Source: Halobacterium sp. CBA1132
Lineage (GTDB): Archaea > Halobacteriota > Halobacteria > Halobacteriales > Halobacteriaceae
Reading direction: 5' to 3'
Length of the DNA: 64,000 bases
NCBI RefSeq assembly: GCF_001485535.1
Contig: NZ_BCMZ01000001.1
Location: forward strand, 62,001-126,000
Part shown: one piece after another, positions 48,462 through 58,011 of the stretch
How the letters are laid out: each line of letters begins with the position of its first letter
How positions within the stretch are numbered: position 1 is the stretch's first letter
Program-made: the position numbers and the translations under genes
The notes under the pieces: generated by a model
What the model was told of the DNA's origin: nothing
Databases searched by the model: none
Seen by the model: the letters and a program-made list of their open reading frames with translations, nothing else

Positions 48462-49238
48462 TCATTTGGGCTCGTCCTCGTCGGGTTCCACGTCGTCTCT
48501 CGACTGCTTCTCCTCGTCGCCGTCCTCGTCGGTGTACCGCTCTTCGACGGCTTCGACTTTCTCCTCGACCGACTCGTCGTCGGCGTCCGCCGTCGTCTCC
48601 TCGACGGTTTTCTCGACGGTTTCTTCGACGGTTTTCTCGACGGTTTCCTCGACCGTTTCTTCGACGGTCTCTTCGACGGTTTCGCCGACTTTCTGCTCGA
48701 CAGTCTCGCCAACGGTTTCTTCGACGGTTTTCTCGACGGTTTCCTCGACCGTTTCCTCGACGGTCTCTTCGACGGTTTCGCCCACCGTCTCCTCGACCGT
48801 CTCACCAACCTTCTGCTCGACAGTTTCGCCAACGGTTTCTTCGACAGTCTCACCGACTTTCTGCTCGACAGTTTCGCCAACCGTCTCCTCGACGGTTTTC
48901 TCGACGGTCTCGTCGACGGTTTCGCCGACGGACTTCTCGACGCTGTCTGCGACGGTCTGTTCGACCGTCTCACCGACCTTCTCCTCGACAGTTTCGTCGA
49001 CCGTTTCCTCGACGGTGTCGCTGACAGTCTCCTCGACGGTGTCGCTGACCGCTTGGGTCATCCAGTCGGGGTCGAAGCGCGCCATCTTCCACGCGATGTG
49101 GACGACGTACGACGCCAACACCCCGAGGCCGAACGCCAGTCCGGTCTCCGTTCCGACGACGGAGAACAGGGCGACCGAGACGAAGATGAGCACGCCGTAG
49201 GTCAGGTCCGTGAGGCTGTCGACGCGGTTCGGGTTCAC
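48462..49238 (-). CDS. Membrane protein with long ETVE-type tandem repeats
   Basis: 258 residues. Two transmembrane helices at the N terminus (VLIFVSVALFSVVGTETGLA; FGLGVLASYVVHIAWKMA) and then about 150 residues built from four-residue units Glu-Thr-Val-Glu/Gly (ETVEETVEETVGETVEQKVG) before an acidic tail. This should form a very long, highly negative amphipathic or helical stalk. The repeat period at DNA level is 12 bp with many synonymous differences. It lies immediately upstream of the PiT phosphate transporter gene, so a role in regulating or scaffolding that transporter is possible; no family function is known to me. Confidence 0.8.
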   Translation of the reverse strand: MNPNRVDSLTDLTYGVLIFVSVALFSVVGTETGLAFGLGVLASYVVHIAWKMARFDPDWMTQAVSDTVEETVSDTVEETVDETVEEKVGETVEQTVADSVEKSVGETVDETVEKTVEETVGETVEQKVGETVEETVGETVEQKVGETVEETVGETVEETVEETVEETVEKTVEETVGETVEQKVGETVEETVEETVEETVEKTVEETVEKTVEETTADADDESVEEKVEAVEERYTDEDGDEEKQSRDDVEPDEDEPK

Positions 49239-49485
49239 GCACCCACCTCCGGCGTCGGGCGGGCCGTCGCGCGCGCTGTGTGGGTCGTTTGCAGTTCACG
49301 CGGTCGTACGTAGCCCGGCGCTAGCGGACCACGGTTGACGAGAAATGTGATACTCGAACGGAGGAGTCGCACAGAGAAAGGGATTCCGGTGGACCGGAAC
49401 ACTCGGGCGGCCGCTCGCTCCGTTTCGAGGACGCCTCGCGCCGAATCTACTCGCCGCCGCGATTGTCGTCAACGCACATCCAAAC

Positions 49486-49494
49486 CGATAAGTA
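49486..49494 (+). promoter_or_regulatory. TATA-like element of thi4
   Basis: CGATAAGTA lies about 23-31 nt before ATG 49517, giving a leaderless or near-leaderless transcript. There is thus no room for a TPP riboswitch in the leader; none of its conserved boxes is visible upstream. Confidence 0.45.
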
Positions 49495-49516
49495 GCCGGT
49501 GGTATCACTAGCGAAT

Positions 49517-50446
49517 ATGTCGTTCGACTCGTTCGCCGACGCAGACGAAGCACAGGTCACTCGCGCAATCGCCCGCCAGTGGACAGAGGAGTTCATCGAC
49601 GACACCGAGACCGACGTCATCATCGTCGGCGGCGGCCCGTCCGGACTGATGGCCGCCAAAGAGCTCGCCGAACGCGACGTCGACGTCACCGTCGTCGAGA
49701 AGAACAACTATCTCGGTGGTGGGTTCTGGCTCGGCGGCTTCCTGATGAACAAGCTCACCGTCCGCGCGCCCGCCGACGAAGTCCTCGACGACCTCGGCGT
49801 CCCCTACGAGTACGACGACGAGACCGAGGGCCTCGCGGTCGCGGACGGCCCCCACGCTTGCTCGTCGCTCATCAAGGCGGCCTGCGACGCCGGCGCGCGC
49901 ATCCAGAACATGACCGAGTTCACGGACGTCGTCGTGCGCGACGACCACGAGGTCGCGGGCATCGTGATGAACTGGACGCCCGTCCACGCGCTCCCCCGGG
50001 AACTCACGTGCGTCGACCCCATCGCCGTCGAATCCGACGTGGTCGTCGACGCCACCGGCCACGACGCCGTCGTCGTCTCCAAACTCCAAGAACGCGGCGT
50101 CGTCGACGCGGCCGGCATCGAGCACGCCGACGAACACAACACCGGGATGGACAACACCGAGGAGGGCGAGTACGGCGCGCCCGGCCACGACTCCCCCGGC
50201 CACGACTCGATGTGGGTCGCGGACAGCGAGGACAAGGTCGTCGAGCAGACCGGCAAGGTCCACGACGGTCTGATTACCGCCGGCCTCTCCACGGCGACCG
50301 TCCACGGTCTCACGCGCATGGGCCCGACGTTCGGCGCGATGCTGCTCTCCGGGAAGGCCGCCGCGAACGCCGTCATGGACGAACTCGGCACCGACGAGCC
50401 GCGGGTCGACCTCCCGTCGCAGGCCGCGCCCGCCGCCGACGACTGA
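49517..50446 (+). CDS. thi4: Thiamine thiazole synthase Thi4
   Basis: 309 residues from ATG 49517 ([20 protein letters not shown]). Rossmann dinucleotide motif [29 protein letters not shown], and Cys165 in PRELTCVDP, the position of the essential cysteine in the Haloferax volcanii and yeast enzymes. A Cys-type Thi4 may give up its own sulfur to make the thiazole moiety from NAD and glycine (suicide mechanism). It is in a TGATG-overlapped operon with thiD/thiN, so both thiamin precursors are made from one transcript. Confidence 0.93.
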   Translation: MSFDSFADADEAQVTRAIARQWTEEFIDDTETDVIIVGGGPSGLMAAKELAERDVDVTVVEKNNYLGGGFWLGGFLMNKLTVRAPADEVLDDLGVPYEYDDETEGLAVADGPHACSSLIKAACDAGARIQNMTEFTDVVVRDDHEVAGIVMNWTPVHALPRELTCVDPIAVESDVVVDATGHDAVVVSKLQERGVVDAAGIEHADEHNTGMDNTEEGEYGAPGHDSPGHDSMWVADSEDKVVEQTGKVHDGLITAGLSTATVHGLTRMGPTFGAMLLSGKAAANAVMDELGTDEPRVDLPSQAAPAADD

Positions 50447-51816
50447 TGCGTCCCGTCGCGCTCACCGTCGCGGGCTCGGACAGCGGCGGCGGCGCGGGCG
50501 CGCAAGCCGACCTGAAGACGTTCGAGGCCTGCGGCGCGTTCGGCACCTCGGCGCTCACCGCCGCCACCGCCCAGAACACCACGGGCGTCACCCACAGCAC
50601 CGTCCTCGACCCCGAAGCGGTTCGCGCGCAGTACGACGCCGTCGTCTCCGACTTCGACGTCGCTGCCGCGAAGACCGGGATGCTCGGAGACGCCGACATC
50701 GTCGCAGAAGTCGCCGACGCCCTCGGGGATGCGGACTTCCCGGTCGTGGTCGACCCCGTCGTGGTCGCCCAGTCCGGGGACCGCCTGCTCACCGAGCGCG
50801 GCGTCGACGCGGTCCGCGAGGACCTGCTGCCGGCGGCGACCGTCGCCACGCCGAACGTCCCCGAAGCCGAACTGCTCGCCGGCGTCACAATCGAGAGCGA
50901 AGCCGACATGCGGGCCGCCGCCGAGGCGGTTCGCGACCTCGGCCCCGACGCCGTCCTCCTCACAGGCGGCCACCTCGACGGCGACCCCGTGGACATCTAC
51001 GCGGGTGAGACGACGCGCGCGTTCTCTCACGAGCGCGTCGACACCGACGACACGCACGGCTCCGGCTGCACGCTCTCGGCCGCCATCGCCGCGCACCTCG
51101 CCGCGGGCGACGACACTGAGACGGCCGTCGAGCGCGGTATCGACGCCGTCGCCGCCGCCATCGCGTCGGACCTCTCGCTGGGTTCGGGCGCCGGCCCCGT
51201 CGACCACGCCGCAATCGCGGACGGACGACGCGCCGCTGCGGACGGCGCACGCGAGGCTGTGCGCCCCGACGCGACCGACGCCATCGACGCGGTCCGCGAG
51301 GTGGTCGCCGCGCTCGAACGCGAGTGGTCGCCCGAACTCGTCCCAGAGGTCGGGACGAACGTCGCCGTCGCGCCCGCCGACGCCACTTCTCCCGAGGACG
51401 TGGTCGCCGTCGATGGCCGCCTGCACGCCACGAACCGCGGCGTGCGAGCCACGGGTGGCGTCGCGCCGGGCGCGTCCAGTCACGTCGCGCGCTTCCTGCT
51501 CGGCGTCCGCGAACACGACCCTCGGGTCGCCGCCGCCGGGAACGTCCGCTACAGCGAGGCGCGCGAGGCGGCGCTGCGCGAGCGCTGGGACGTCGAACGT
51601 ATCGACCGCACCGACGAGCCCGCGGACGCCGACGGCACGATGGACTGGTCCGCGCGCGAAGCGATGACTGGTCGCGAGCGCGCCCCCGACGCCGTCGTCG
51701 ACCGCGGCGCCGTCGGAAAAGAAGCGATGATTCGCGTCGTCGCCAGCGACGCCGACGCGCTCGAAGCGAAACTCAGGGAGGTCGCGTCACTCGAACGTGA
51801 CGCCGACGTCGTGTAG
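50446..51816 (+). CDS. thiD: Bifunctional HMP/HMP-P kinase and thiamine-phosphate synthase (ThiD-ThiN)
   Basis: 456 residues. The N-terminal ThiD ribokinase-like domain (1-260): VALTVAGSDSGGGAGAQADL, VVDPVVVAQSGDRLL and the C-terminal anion hole DDTHGSGCTLSAAIAAHLA. The ThiN domain (about 285-456): LVPEVGTNVAVAPADATSPE and HVARFLLGVREHDPRVAAAG. It phosphorylates HMP twice, then joins HMP-PP and thiazole phosphate; ThiN replaces ThiE in archaea. The start overlaps the thi4 stop (TGATG). The 3' end overlaps the convergent npdG by 30 bp. Confidence 0.92.
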   Translation: MRPVALTVAGSDSGGGAGAQADLKTFEACGAFGTSALTAATAQNTTGVTHSTVLDPEAVRAQYDAVVSDFDVAAAKTGMLGDADIVAEVADALGDADFPVVVDPVVVAQSGDRLLTERGVDAVREDLLPAATVATPNVPEAELLAGVTIESEADMRAAAEAVRDLGPDAVLLTGGHLDGDPVDIYAGETTRAFSHERVDTDDTHGSGCTLSAAIAAHLAAGDDTETAVERGIDAVAAAIASDLSLGSGAGPVDHAAIADGRRAAADGAREAVRPDATDAIDAVREVVAALEREWSPELVPEVGTNVAVAPADATSPEDVVAVDGRLHATNRGVRATGGVAPGASSHVARFLLGVREHDPRVAAAGNVRYSEAREAALRERWDVERIDRTDEPADADGTMDWSAREAMTGRERAPDAVVDRGAVGKEAMIRVVASDADALEAKLREVASLERDADVV

Positions 51817-52455
51817 GCTGTCGTTGTGGAGCGCGAGGTCGACGAGCAGCGGCGTCAGCGACTCCACTTCCGCGGCGTTCGCCAGCGGCCCCGCGTCGAG
51901 CGCGCGGATGCCCTCGATGCCCTCCGCGAGGTCGACGACGTTCTGCTTGGCGTCGCTATCGTCCCCGACGACGAGCGTGTCGAGGGACAACTCCACGTCG
52001 AGGTTCGCCAGTCGGTCGGCCGCGAGATTCTGGAACGCGCCCACCACGGGCACCTCGTCGGGCGCCGTCTCCGCGACGAGTTCGGTGACGCTGCCCGCGC
52101 CCGGCGGGTTGTAGTCGAAGCCGCCCTCGCGCTTCTTCATTCCGACCGCCGGAGAGAGTACCAGCGTGTCCTCGTCGATGCGGTCCGCGATTTCCTCGAC
52201 GAGGTCGGCGACGTGGTACGGCGGCACCGCAAGCACCACGACGTCCGCGCGGTCGGCGGCCATCGCGTTCTCGAAGCCCGTGATTTTCCGGTCGACGCCG
52301 CGGCTGTCCAGTTCGGTCTCGTACTCCTCGGCCTTCGAGCGGGCGCGCTCCGGGTCCCGCGACCCGACGACGACGTCGTGGTCGGTGTCGTACGCCCACC
52401 GCAGCGCCAGTCCGCCGCCGATGTCGCCAGTCCCGCCGAGTAACGCGATTCGCAT
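51787..52455 (-). CDS. npdG: F420H2:NADP oxidoreductase (NpdG)
   Basis: 222 residues. N-terminal Rossmann motif MRIALLGGTGDIGGGLALRW with the NADP-binding VVVGSRDPERA, then VVVLAVPPYHVADLVEEI and the F420-site region PPGAGSVTELVAE and VVGAFQNLAADRLA. It transfers hydride between F420H2 and NADP+. With CofE and the Mer-like enzyme 15 kb to the left it shows an F420-using metabolism. The 3' ends of this gene and thiD overlap by 30 bp, convergent. Confidence 0.92.
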   Translation of the reverse strand: MRIALLGGTGDIGGGLALRWAYDTDHDVVVGSRDPERARSKAEEYETELDSRGVDRKITGFENAMAADRADVVVLAVPPYHVADLVEEIADRIDEDTLVLSPAVGMKKREGGFDYNPPGAGSVTELVAETAPDEVPVVGAFQNLAADRLANLDVELSLDTLVVGDDSDAKQNVVDLAEGIEGIRALDAGPLANAAEVESLTPLLVDLALHNDSLHDVGVTFE

Positions 52456-52560
52456 ACCTCACTGTCTCCCGGCGCGCGGTTAAGAATTGTGTGGGCGCCC
52501 GCTCGAAAAATGATTTACTACATAAAACATTAAGTTTTGGAGCGTGGTGGGTCGGGGTGC

Positions 52561-55500
52561 ATGCCAACACTCGACAGGCGAACGCTGTTGAAGCTCCTCG
52601 GCACCGGCGCGGCCGCCACCGTCGCCGGCGCCGGCAACGTTGCGGCTGGCGCGCCGCCCGTGGGCGGTGACGACGCGTACTGGACGACCGGCGAACAGTA
52701 CGGCGTCGGCACCGTCGCCGACCACGCTGACGACGGCTTCTCCCGAGTCTGGTACACGCTCACCGAGGGGGCGCTCGCGCAGGCCCGCTTCCCGCGCGCC
52801 GACCTCGCGAACGTGCGAACGCTCGATTTCCTCGTCACCGACCCGAGCGGCGAGTACACTGCCCGCACGTTTCAGGTGGACCGCACGGGCGACGCGCTCG
52901 AACGAACGACCGAACCCGTCGCCGACGACGCGTTGCTGTTCCGACAGACGACGACCGACCCCGAGCGCGGCTGGACGGTGACCGTCGAGTACGCCGCCGA
53001 CCCCGACGGCGACGCCGTGCTCGCGGACGTCTCCTTCGACGGCGCGGGCAGCGAGTACGACGTCTACGTCGTCTGCGACCTCGCGCTCTCGAACTCCGGG
53101 TTCGGCGACGACGCCAGCGTCCGCCAACTTCGGGGCTCGAAGGGCAACGGCAAGGCGAAGGGCGGCGACAAGGGCAACGGCAAGGCGAAAGGCCACGGTC
53201 CCGCGTACGCGCTCACCGCCCACGACACCGGCGAGAACGACGAACAGGCCGTGATTCGCGACGAGAACGGCGACCCCTACAACGTCGCGCTCGCGCTCGC
53301 CGCGCGCAGCGGCTTCGAGTGGGCGAGCGTCGATGTCATCGGCGGGGACAGCGTCTCGCCGCTACTCACGGCCGGTGACGACAGCACCAGCTACGAGAGT
53401 GCGTCGGGGAACGTCGCGCTCGCCGCGCGCGTCGGCTCCGGGGCCGCGCTCTCGGAGACGGTCGCGCTCGGGTTCGCTGAGGACGCCGATGAGGCCGCCG
53501 CGCTCGACGAAGCCACCGGGAGCCTCGAGCGCTCGTTCGACGCCACGCGAGCGAAGTACGCGAAGTCGTGGCGGAACTGGCTGGGACACGTCGACACGCC
53601 CGCGTCGGTCGCCGGCGACGACGCCCTCGAACCCCAGTACAACTTCGCCGCGATGACGCTGAAAGCCGCCGAATCCAAGCAGTTCCCCGGCGCGGGGCTG
53701 GCGGCGCTGTGCGTCCCGTGGGGCGGCGAAGTGCAGGCGAACGAGCCCAGCGACTACGGCTACAACTACGTCTGGGGGCGGGACCTCTACCAGTCCGCGA
53801 CCGCCTTCGAGGCGATGGGCGACGTCGAGTCGATGCGCGCCGCCGTCGAGTACCTCTACGGCGTCCAGCAGCGCGAGGACGGCTTCCTCCCGCAGAACAC
53901 GTACCTCGACGGGCGGACGCGGTGGGGCGGCGAACAGCTCGACGAAATCGCGTTCCCGAGCCTTCTCACCCACCAGCTCGTCGAGCGCCACGGCTACGAC
54001 CTCGCGGACCTCGGCTTCGACTACGCGGACGTGAAGGCGTCCGCCGACTACGTCGCCGCGAACGGCCCCGAAACCGGACAGGAGCGCTGGGAGGAGGAGG
54101 GCGGCCTGTCACCGTCGACGACCGCCGCCGAAATCGCGGGACTGGTCGGCGCTGCGCACCTCGCCGACGACGCCGACGCCCGCGAGGACGCGCTGCTGTA
54201 CCTCGCGCTCGCGGACCACTGGCAGTCCAACACCGAGGAATGGATGGCCACCGACACCGGCGCCGACGGCAACGGGCCGACGCCGTACTACGTACGCGTC
54301 AACGACGACCGCGACCCCGACGACGGCGCGCCGCGCAACCTCAACAACGGCGGCCCGACGCTCGACGAGCGCGCGGTCGTCGACGCCGGCTTCCTCGAAC
54401 TCGTCCGCCTCGGCGTGAAGCCCGCCGACGACCCGGTCGTGGCGAACTCCGTCTCCGTCGTTGACGACACCATCCGCGCGGAGACGCCCCACGGCCCCGC
54501 GTTCTACCGGTACAACGGCGACGGCTACGGCGAACAGGACGGCTCCGGCCAGTACCGCGCTGGCGCCCCGTGGAGCCTCGATAACGCCGGCAAGGGCCGC
54601 CTGTGGCCGATTTTCACCGGCGAGCGCGCGGAGTACGAACTCCTCGCGGGCGAGGAGGACCCCGCGGCGCTGCTCCGGACGATGGCTGGATTCGCCAACG
54701 ACGGCCGGATGCTCCCCGAGCAGGTGTGGGACCGCGAGGAGCCGACCGCGTTCGGCTGGGAGTTCGGCGAGGGCACTGGCTCGGCGACCCCGCTGTCGTG
54801 GAGCATGGCGCAGTTCGTGCGCCTCGCGCATTCGCTGGACGCCGGCGAGCCCGTCGAGACGCCGGCGGCCGTCCGCGACCGCTACGCCGCCAGCGACCCG
54901 CCGGACGGCCCCTCGCTGGATGTGTCGTTCCCACCGCGGGTCGTCGGCGAACAGCCCGCCACCGTTTCCGGCACCACCGACGGCGAGGAAGTCGTCGTGA
55001 GCGCGCTCGGCGACACCCGCCACGTCCCCGTCGAGAACGGCTCCTTCGAGACGACCGTCGAACTGCCCGACGGCGAGACTCGCATCACCGTGGTCGCCGC
55101 CGACGGCGGCGACGTTGCGGACGCCGGGACCACGGTCGCCCGGAAGACGGTCGCTTACGCCGACGTCGGCGCGCCGGTCGCGGAGTTCGACGATGTCACC
55201 GGCGACGACTACGGCCCCGGCCACTACACGTATCCGACCGCCGATGTCTTCGAGGACGGCGTCTTCGACATCGACACGTTCGGCGTCTACGAGACCGACG
55301 AGACCGCCCAGTTCCTCGTCTCACTCGCCGGCCCGCTCACGAACCCGTGGGGTGGCAACGGGTTCAGCCTCCAGGCGGTGCAGGTGTACCTCAGTAACCC
55401 CAGCGCCGACAGCGGAACGACGACGGCTCGCGAGGGCGTGAACGCCACCTTCGAGGCGCCCTACCAGCGACGCGTCGTCGTCGAGGGCTGGAACCCGCCG

Positions 55501-55836
55501 CAGGTCGAAGCCCCCGACGGAGCCACAGTCACCAGCGACGTCGCCGTCTCCGCGTACCCGTCGCTGGACGCGCTGAAAATCGAACTCCCGAAGAGCGCGT
55601 TCGACGGCAGCGTCACCGACCAACGCATCGCGCCACTGGTGCTCTCACAGGAGGGTAGCGGCCCAGGGCGTATCCGACAGATTCAGGCGTCGAACTCCGG
55701 CTACCAGTTCGGCGGCGCGCGCAACGACAACGCGCCGAACGTCGTCGACCTCGTGACGCCCGACGGCGTGACGAACGCCGACGCGCTCGCGTACACGGAT
55801 TCGGAGAAAGCGACGATTCCGTACGTCGATCTCTGA
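52561..55836 (+). CDS. Tat-exported glycoside hydrolase family 15 glucoamylase/glucodextranase-like
   Basis: 1091 residues from ATG 52561. The Tat signal LDRRTLLKLLGTGAAATVAG ends at about Ala28. The GH15 part has an N-terminal beta domain (30-330), interrupted at about 197-222 by a Gly/Lys-rich insert with two GNGKAKG copies, and an (alpha/alpha)6 barrel (340-790). The barrel shows YGYNYVWGRDLYQSATAFEA, the general acid in RWEEEGGLSPSTTAA, and the base Glu near FGWEFGEGTGSATPLSWSM. C-terminal beta domains like glucodextranase domains B/C follow. It hydrolyses alpha-glucans outside the cell. AT-rich promoter sequence lies upstream (52508-52540). Substrate not certain. Confidence 0.9.
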   Translation: MPTLDRRTLLKLLGTGAAATVAGAGNVAAGAPPVGGDDAYWTTGEQYGVGTVADHADDGFSRVWYTLTEGALAQARFPRADLANVRTLDFLVTDPSGEYTARTFQVDRTGDALERTTEPVADDALLFRQTTTDPERGWTVTVEYAADPDGDAVLADVSFDGAGSEYDVYVVCDLALSNSGFGDDASVRQLRGSKGNGKAKGGDKGNGKAKGHGPAYALTAHDTGENDEQAVIRDENGDPYNVALALAARSGFEWASVDVIGGDSVSPLLTAGDDSTSYESASGNVALAARVGSGAALSETVALGFAEDADEAAALDEATGSLERSFDATRAKYAKSWRNWLGHVDTPASVAGDDALEPQYNFAAMTLKAAESKQFPGAGLAALCVPWGGEVQANEPSDYGYNYVWGRDLYQSATAFEAMGDVESMRAAVEYLYGVQQREDGFLPQNTYLDGRTRWGGEQLDEIAFPSLLTHQLVERHGYDLADLGFDYADVKASADYVAANGPETGQERWEEEGGLSPSTTAAEIAGLVGAAHLADDADAREDALLYLALADHWQSNTEEWMATDTGADGNGPTPYYVRVNDDRDPDDGAPRNLNNGGPTLDERAVVDAGFLELVRLGVKPADDPVVANSVSVVDDTIRAETPHGPAFYRYNGDGYGEQDGSGQYRAGAPWSLDNAGKGRLWPIFTGERAEYELLAGEEDPAALLRTMAGFANDGRMLPEQVWDREEPTAFGWEFGEGTGSATPLSWSMAQFVRLAHSLDAGEPVETPAAVRDRYAASDPPDGPSLDVSFPPRVVGEQPATVSGTTDGEEVVVSALGDTRHVPVENGSFETTVELPDGETRITVVAADGGDVADAGTTVARKTVAYADVGAPVAEFDDVTGDDYGPGHYTYPTADVFEDGVFDIDTFGVYETDETAQFLVSLAGPLTNPWGGNGFSLQAVQVYLSNPSADSGTTTAREGVNATFEAPYQRRVVVEGWNPPQVEAPDGATVTSDVAVSAYPSLDALKIELPKSAFDGSVTDQRIAPLVLSQEGSGPGRIRQIQASNSGYQFGGARNDNAPNVVDLVTPDGVTNADALAYTDSEKATIPYVDL

Positions 55837-55893
55837 ACGCTCCGCTACTGGCCACGTGAGGGTTGCAGAAACCGGTATCGTGTCGACGTGGCC

Positions 55894-56769
55894 CTACCGT
55901 GATTCGACGACCTCGGGCAGATCGTTCACGGAGTCGAGCACGCCGTCCGCGCCCGCGTCCTCGTACTTCCGGCGGCCTTCCGGTCCCGTCAGCCCGCCCG
56001 TGAGCACGCCGAACGCGTAGTACGTCCGGTCCGGGTCCGCTTCTCGCGCGTTCACGACCGTCTCGATGTCGTCGAGGGTGTCCCCGACGAACGCCACCGA
56101 CTCCGCGCTCGTGCGTTCGGCGAGCGCGACCAGCGCGCGCGGGTGGGGTTTGCCCTCCTCCCAGTCGTCCATCGTGAACCGGCGCTCCGGCGGCACGTCC
56201 AGTCCGACGCGCTCCAAGGCGATTTCGGCCTCCGCCTCGGGGCGACCAGTCAGCACGCAGACCGGGAACGACGACGTGAGCGCGTCCACCGTCTCCGTGG
56301 TCACGATGACCGGCTCGTCGTTGATGTAGCCGTCCTCAGGGGGGAGGTCGGCCTCCTCGCCCTCCAGTTCCTCGTACAACTCGGAGCCGAGGTACAGCTG
56401 CTGGAACACCTCGCGGAGGCGGTCGGGCGCCCAGTCGCCGCGAACGCGCTCGACGCCACGCGGGTCGAGGTGGGACTCGACGACCCCCTCCGCGCCCGCC
56501 AGCCCGCCGCCGTGCGCGGCAATTTGGTCCGTGAACTCCTCGACGTCGCCGTCGTAGCCCTCCCGCGCGGCGAGCACGAACAGCGCTGCCGCGTCCGTCA
56601 GCGTCCAGTCGTTGTTGAACCCGCCCGCGTCCTTGAACTGCTGGACGGCGGCCTTCTCGATGGTGTCCCCGTAGACGTACTGGACCGACTCTACGATGGC
56701 GCGCCGGTAGGAGTCCGCGACGTCCACGAGCACGCCGTCGACGTCGAGCACGACCGCGTCCACTTCCAT
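55894..56769 (-). CDS. HAD-superfamily hydrolase (TIGR01548-like)
   Basis: 291 residues from ATG 56769 ([20 protein letters not shown]). HAD motif I DVDGVLVD, motif [18 protein letters not shown], motif III lysine in [10 protein letters not shown] and motif [13 protein letters not shown] helical cap (residues 20-150) makes it longer than simple phosphatases and matches the haloarchaeal TIGR01548 group. Phosphatase acting on an unknown small substrate. It is followed upstream on the same strand by the UPF0146 gene (32 bp), probably one transcript. Confidence 0.87.
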   Translation of the reverse strand: MEVDAVVLDVDGVLVDVADSYRRAIVESVQYVYGDTIEKAAVQQFKDAGGFNNDWTLTDAAALFVLAAREGYDGDVEEFTDQIAAHGGGLAGAEGVVESHLDPRGVERVRGDWAPDRLREVFQQLYLGSELYEELEGEEADLPPEDGYINDEPVIVTTETVDALTSSFPVCVLTGRPEAEAEIALERVGLDVPPERRFTMDDWEEGKPHPRALVALAERTSAESVAFVGDTLDDIETVVNAREADPDRTYYAFGVLTGGLTGPEGRRKYEDAGADGVLDSVNDLPEVVESR

Positions 56770-56801
56770 ACCACCACCGACGCGGCCCGCCGAAAAGACA
56801 G

Positions 56802-57203
56802 TTACGCGTCCCGCCGGCCGCGCTCCCGCGCGACGTACAGCGTCCCCGAGGCGACGGTCCGCCGCTCGACTGGAACCGCGGGCTGGTCGCCGCCCAGCGT
56901 CGTGAACAGGCACGCTGCGCCCGCCTTCGCTGCCGCCGCGACGAGCGCGCGGTGGAGTTCGGGCGGGCAGTTCAGCGCGTACACCGCGTCTGCGCCGGCG
57001 TACACCGACGGCTCCGGGTCGGTCACGTCGTCCCGAACGAACGCCACACCCTCTGGGACCTCGCACTCGTGGACGTCTGTCGAGGTTACGTCCCGGCCGC
57101 GAGCCGCTAACTCCGCCGCTACGTCGGGCCGCCGCCCCACGCCAACCTCCACCAGTCGGTCGTAGGCCGCGAGCACGTCCACGACCGCGGGTAGGTTGCT
57201 CAT
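56802..57203 (-). CDS. UPF0146 family protein
   Basis: 133 residues from ATG 57203 ([20 protein letters not shown]). Rossmann-like pattern [60 protein letters not shown]. It resembles a truncated SAM-dependent methyltransferase fold; UPF0146 is archaeal with unknown activity. The HAD gene starts 32 bp after its stop. It is divergent from the archaemetzincin gene across a 40-bp shared promoter. Confidence 0.87.
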   Translation of the reverse strand: MSNLPAVVDVLAAYDRLVEVGVGRRPDVAAELAARGRDVTSTDVHECEVPEGVAFVRDDVTDPEPSVYAGADAVYALNCPPELHRALVAAAAKAGAACLFTTLGGDQPAVPVERRTVASGTLYVARERGRRDA

Positions 57204-57243
57204 GCCGGGATGTTTATGCCTCACGCCGCTTAACATCGTCCTA
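57204..57243. promoter_or_regulatory. 40-bp divergent promoter
   Basis: The interval between the two ATGs carries TTTATG (57211-57216) about 28 nt before the plus-strand ATG 57244 and, on the other strand, GTTAAGC about 25 nt before the minus-strand ATG 57203. The two core promoters interleave within the 40 bp, so both genes must be leaderless and may compete for factors. Confidence 0.5.
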
Positions 57244-57765
57244 ATGCGGGTGGACATCGTGCCCGTCGGCGACGTTCCCGCGAACGTCAAACGCGAGGCC
57301 TCTGCGAGCCTACGGAGCATCTACGACTGCGACGTCGTCGTCGCGACAGAACAACCCGTCCCCGAGAGCGCGTACGACGACGGGCGCGGCCAGTACCGCG
57401 CCGCCGAGTTCATCGACGTCGCCACGCGCGCCGGCAACGGCGACAAAACCATCGCCATCACCCCCGAAGACCTCTACTACCGCCGCCGAAACTACGTCTT
57501 CGGGCTCGCGTACCTCGACGGCCGCGGCTGCGTCGTCTCCACGTACCGCCTCCAGACGTCCAGCGACGGCGGCTTCTCCGAGCGCCCCGCCAGCGACGTC
57601 TTCGCCGACCGCGTCCGCAAGGAAGTCGTCCACGAACTCGGACACACCCTCGGCCTCGAACACTGCGACAACAACCGCTGCGCGATGAACTTCTCACCGA
57701 CGGTGCGAGAAGTCGACCGGAAAGAACAGCACCTCTGCGGGAGCTGCCAGCGCACGGTCTTCTAA
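57244..57765 (+). CDS. amzA: Archaemetzincin zinc metalloprotease
   Basis: 173 residues from ATG 57244 (MRVDIVPVGDVPANVKREAS). Zinc site HELGHTLGLEHC (metzincin HExxHxxGxxHC) followed by CAMNFS (Met-turn) and a second four-Cys zinc site ending LCGSCQRTVF. Single-domain, cytoplasmic aminopeptidase-like protease conserved from archaea to mammals. The upstream ORF start (57196) overlaps the promoter and is not used. Confidence 0.94.
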   Translation: MRVDIVPVGDVPANVKREASASLRSIYDCDVVVATEQPVPESAYDDGRGQYRAAEFIDVATRAGNGDKTIAITPEDLYYRRRNYVFGLAYLDGRGCVVSTYRLQTSSDGGFSERPASDVFADRVRKEVVHELGHTLGLEHCDNNRCAMNFSPTVREVDRKEQHLCGSCQRTVF

Positions 57766-58011
57766 ACGCACTTTTTCCAGCGTTCGGCGCGCTCCGCGCG
57801 CCTCACTTGCAAAAACTTGCGGAAAAAGCGCCGTCACCCCACCTCCGGTGGGGTTCGGCGCCCGCGCTCCCTCCGGTCGCGCGGTGAACCGCTTCGTTCG
57901 GGTCCGTTGGACCGCTCACTCGCGGATACTCGTTGTCGGCTGCTTCACTCTGCCGTACTTCGTGTTCGGTGAATAGCGCGAAGAAGAGCCGACCGCGACC
58001 GTATTACCTGG
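57766..58011. repeat. Intergenic region with short hairpins
   Basis: 246 bp. GGCGCG/CGCGCC (57786-57802, loop CTCCG) follows the archaemetzincin stop closely and may end transcription; further CTCCGGTGGGG and CTCCGGTCGCGCGG stretches (57842-57882) are of the same modular kind as the arrays at 16986 and 37956. No ORF or RNA gene recognised. Confidence 0.45.

Noticed and set aside
48425-48973. Lys/Pro/Ser-rich N-terminal extension of the PiT transporter frame
   Set aside because: It is the antisense-frame reading of the ETVE repeats of the neighbouring gene on the same strand; the transporter fold starts at the GTG 48424.
48385-49200. Plus-strand ORF rich in SSTVSSTV repeats (surface-protein like)
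   Set aside because: Exact shadow of the ETVE-repeat gene on the opposite strand; no start context or signal peptide.
49240-49516. TPP riboswitch before thi4
   Set aside because: None of the conserved TPP-aptamer words is present and the promoter lies at the gene start.
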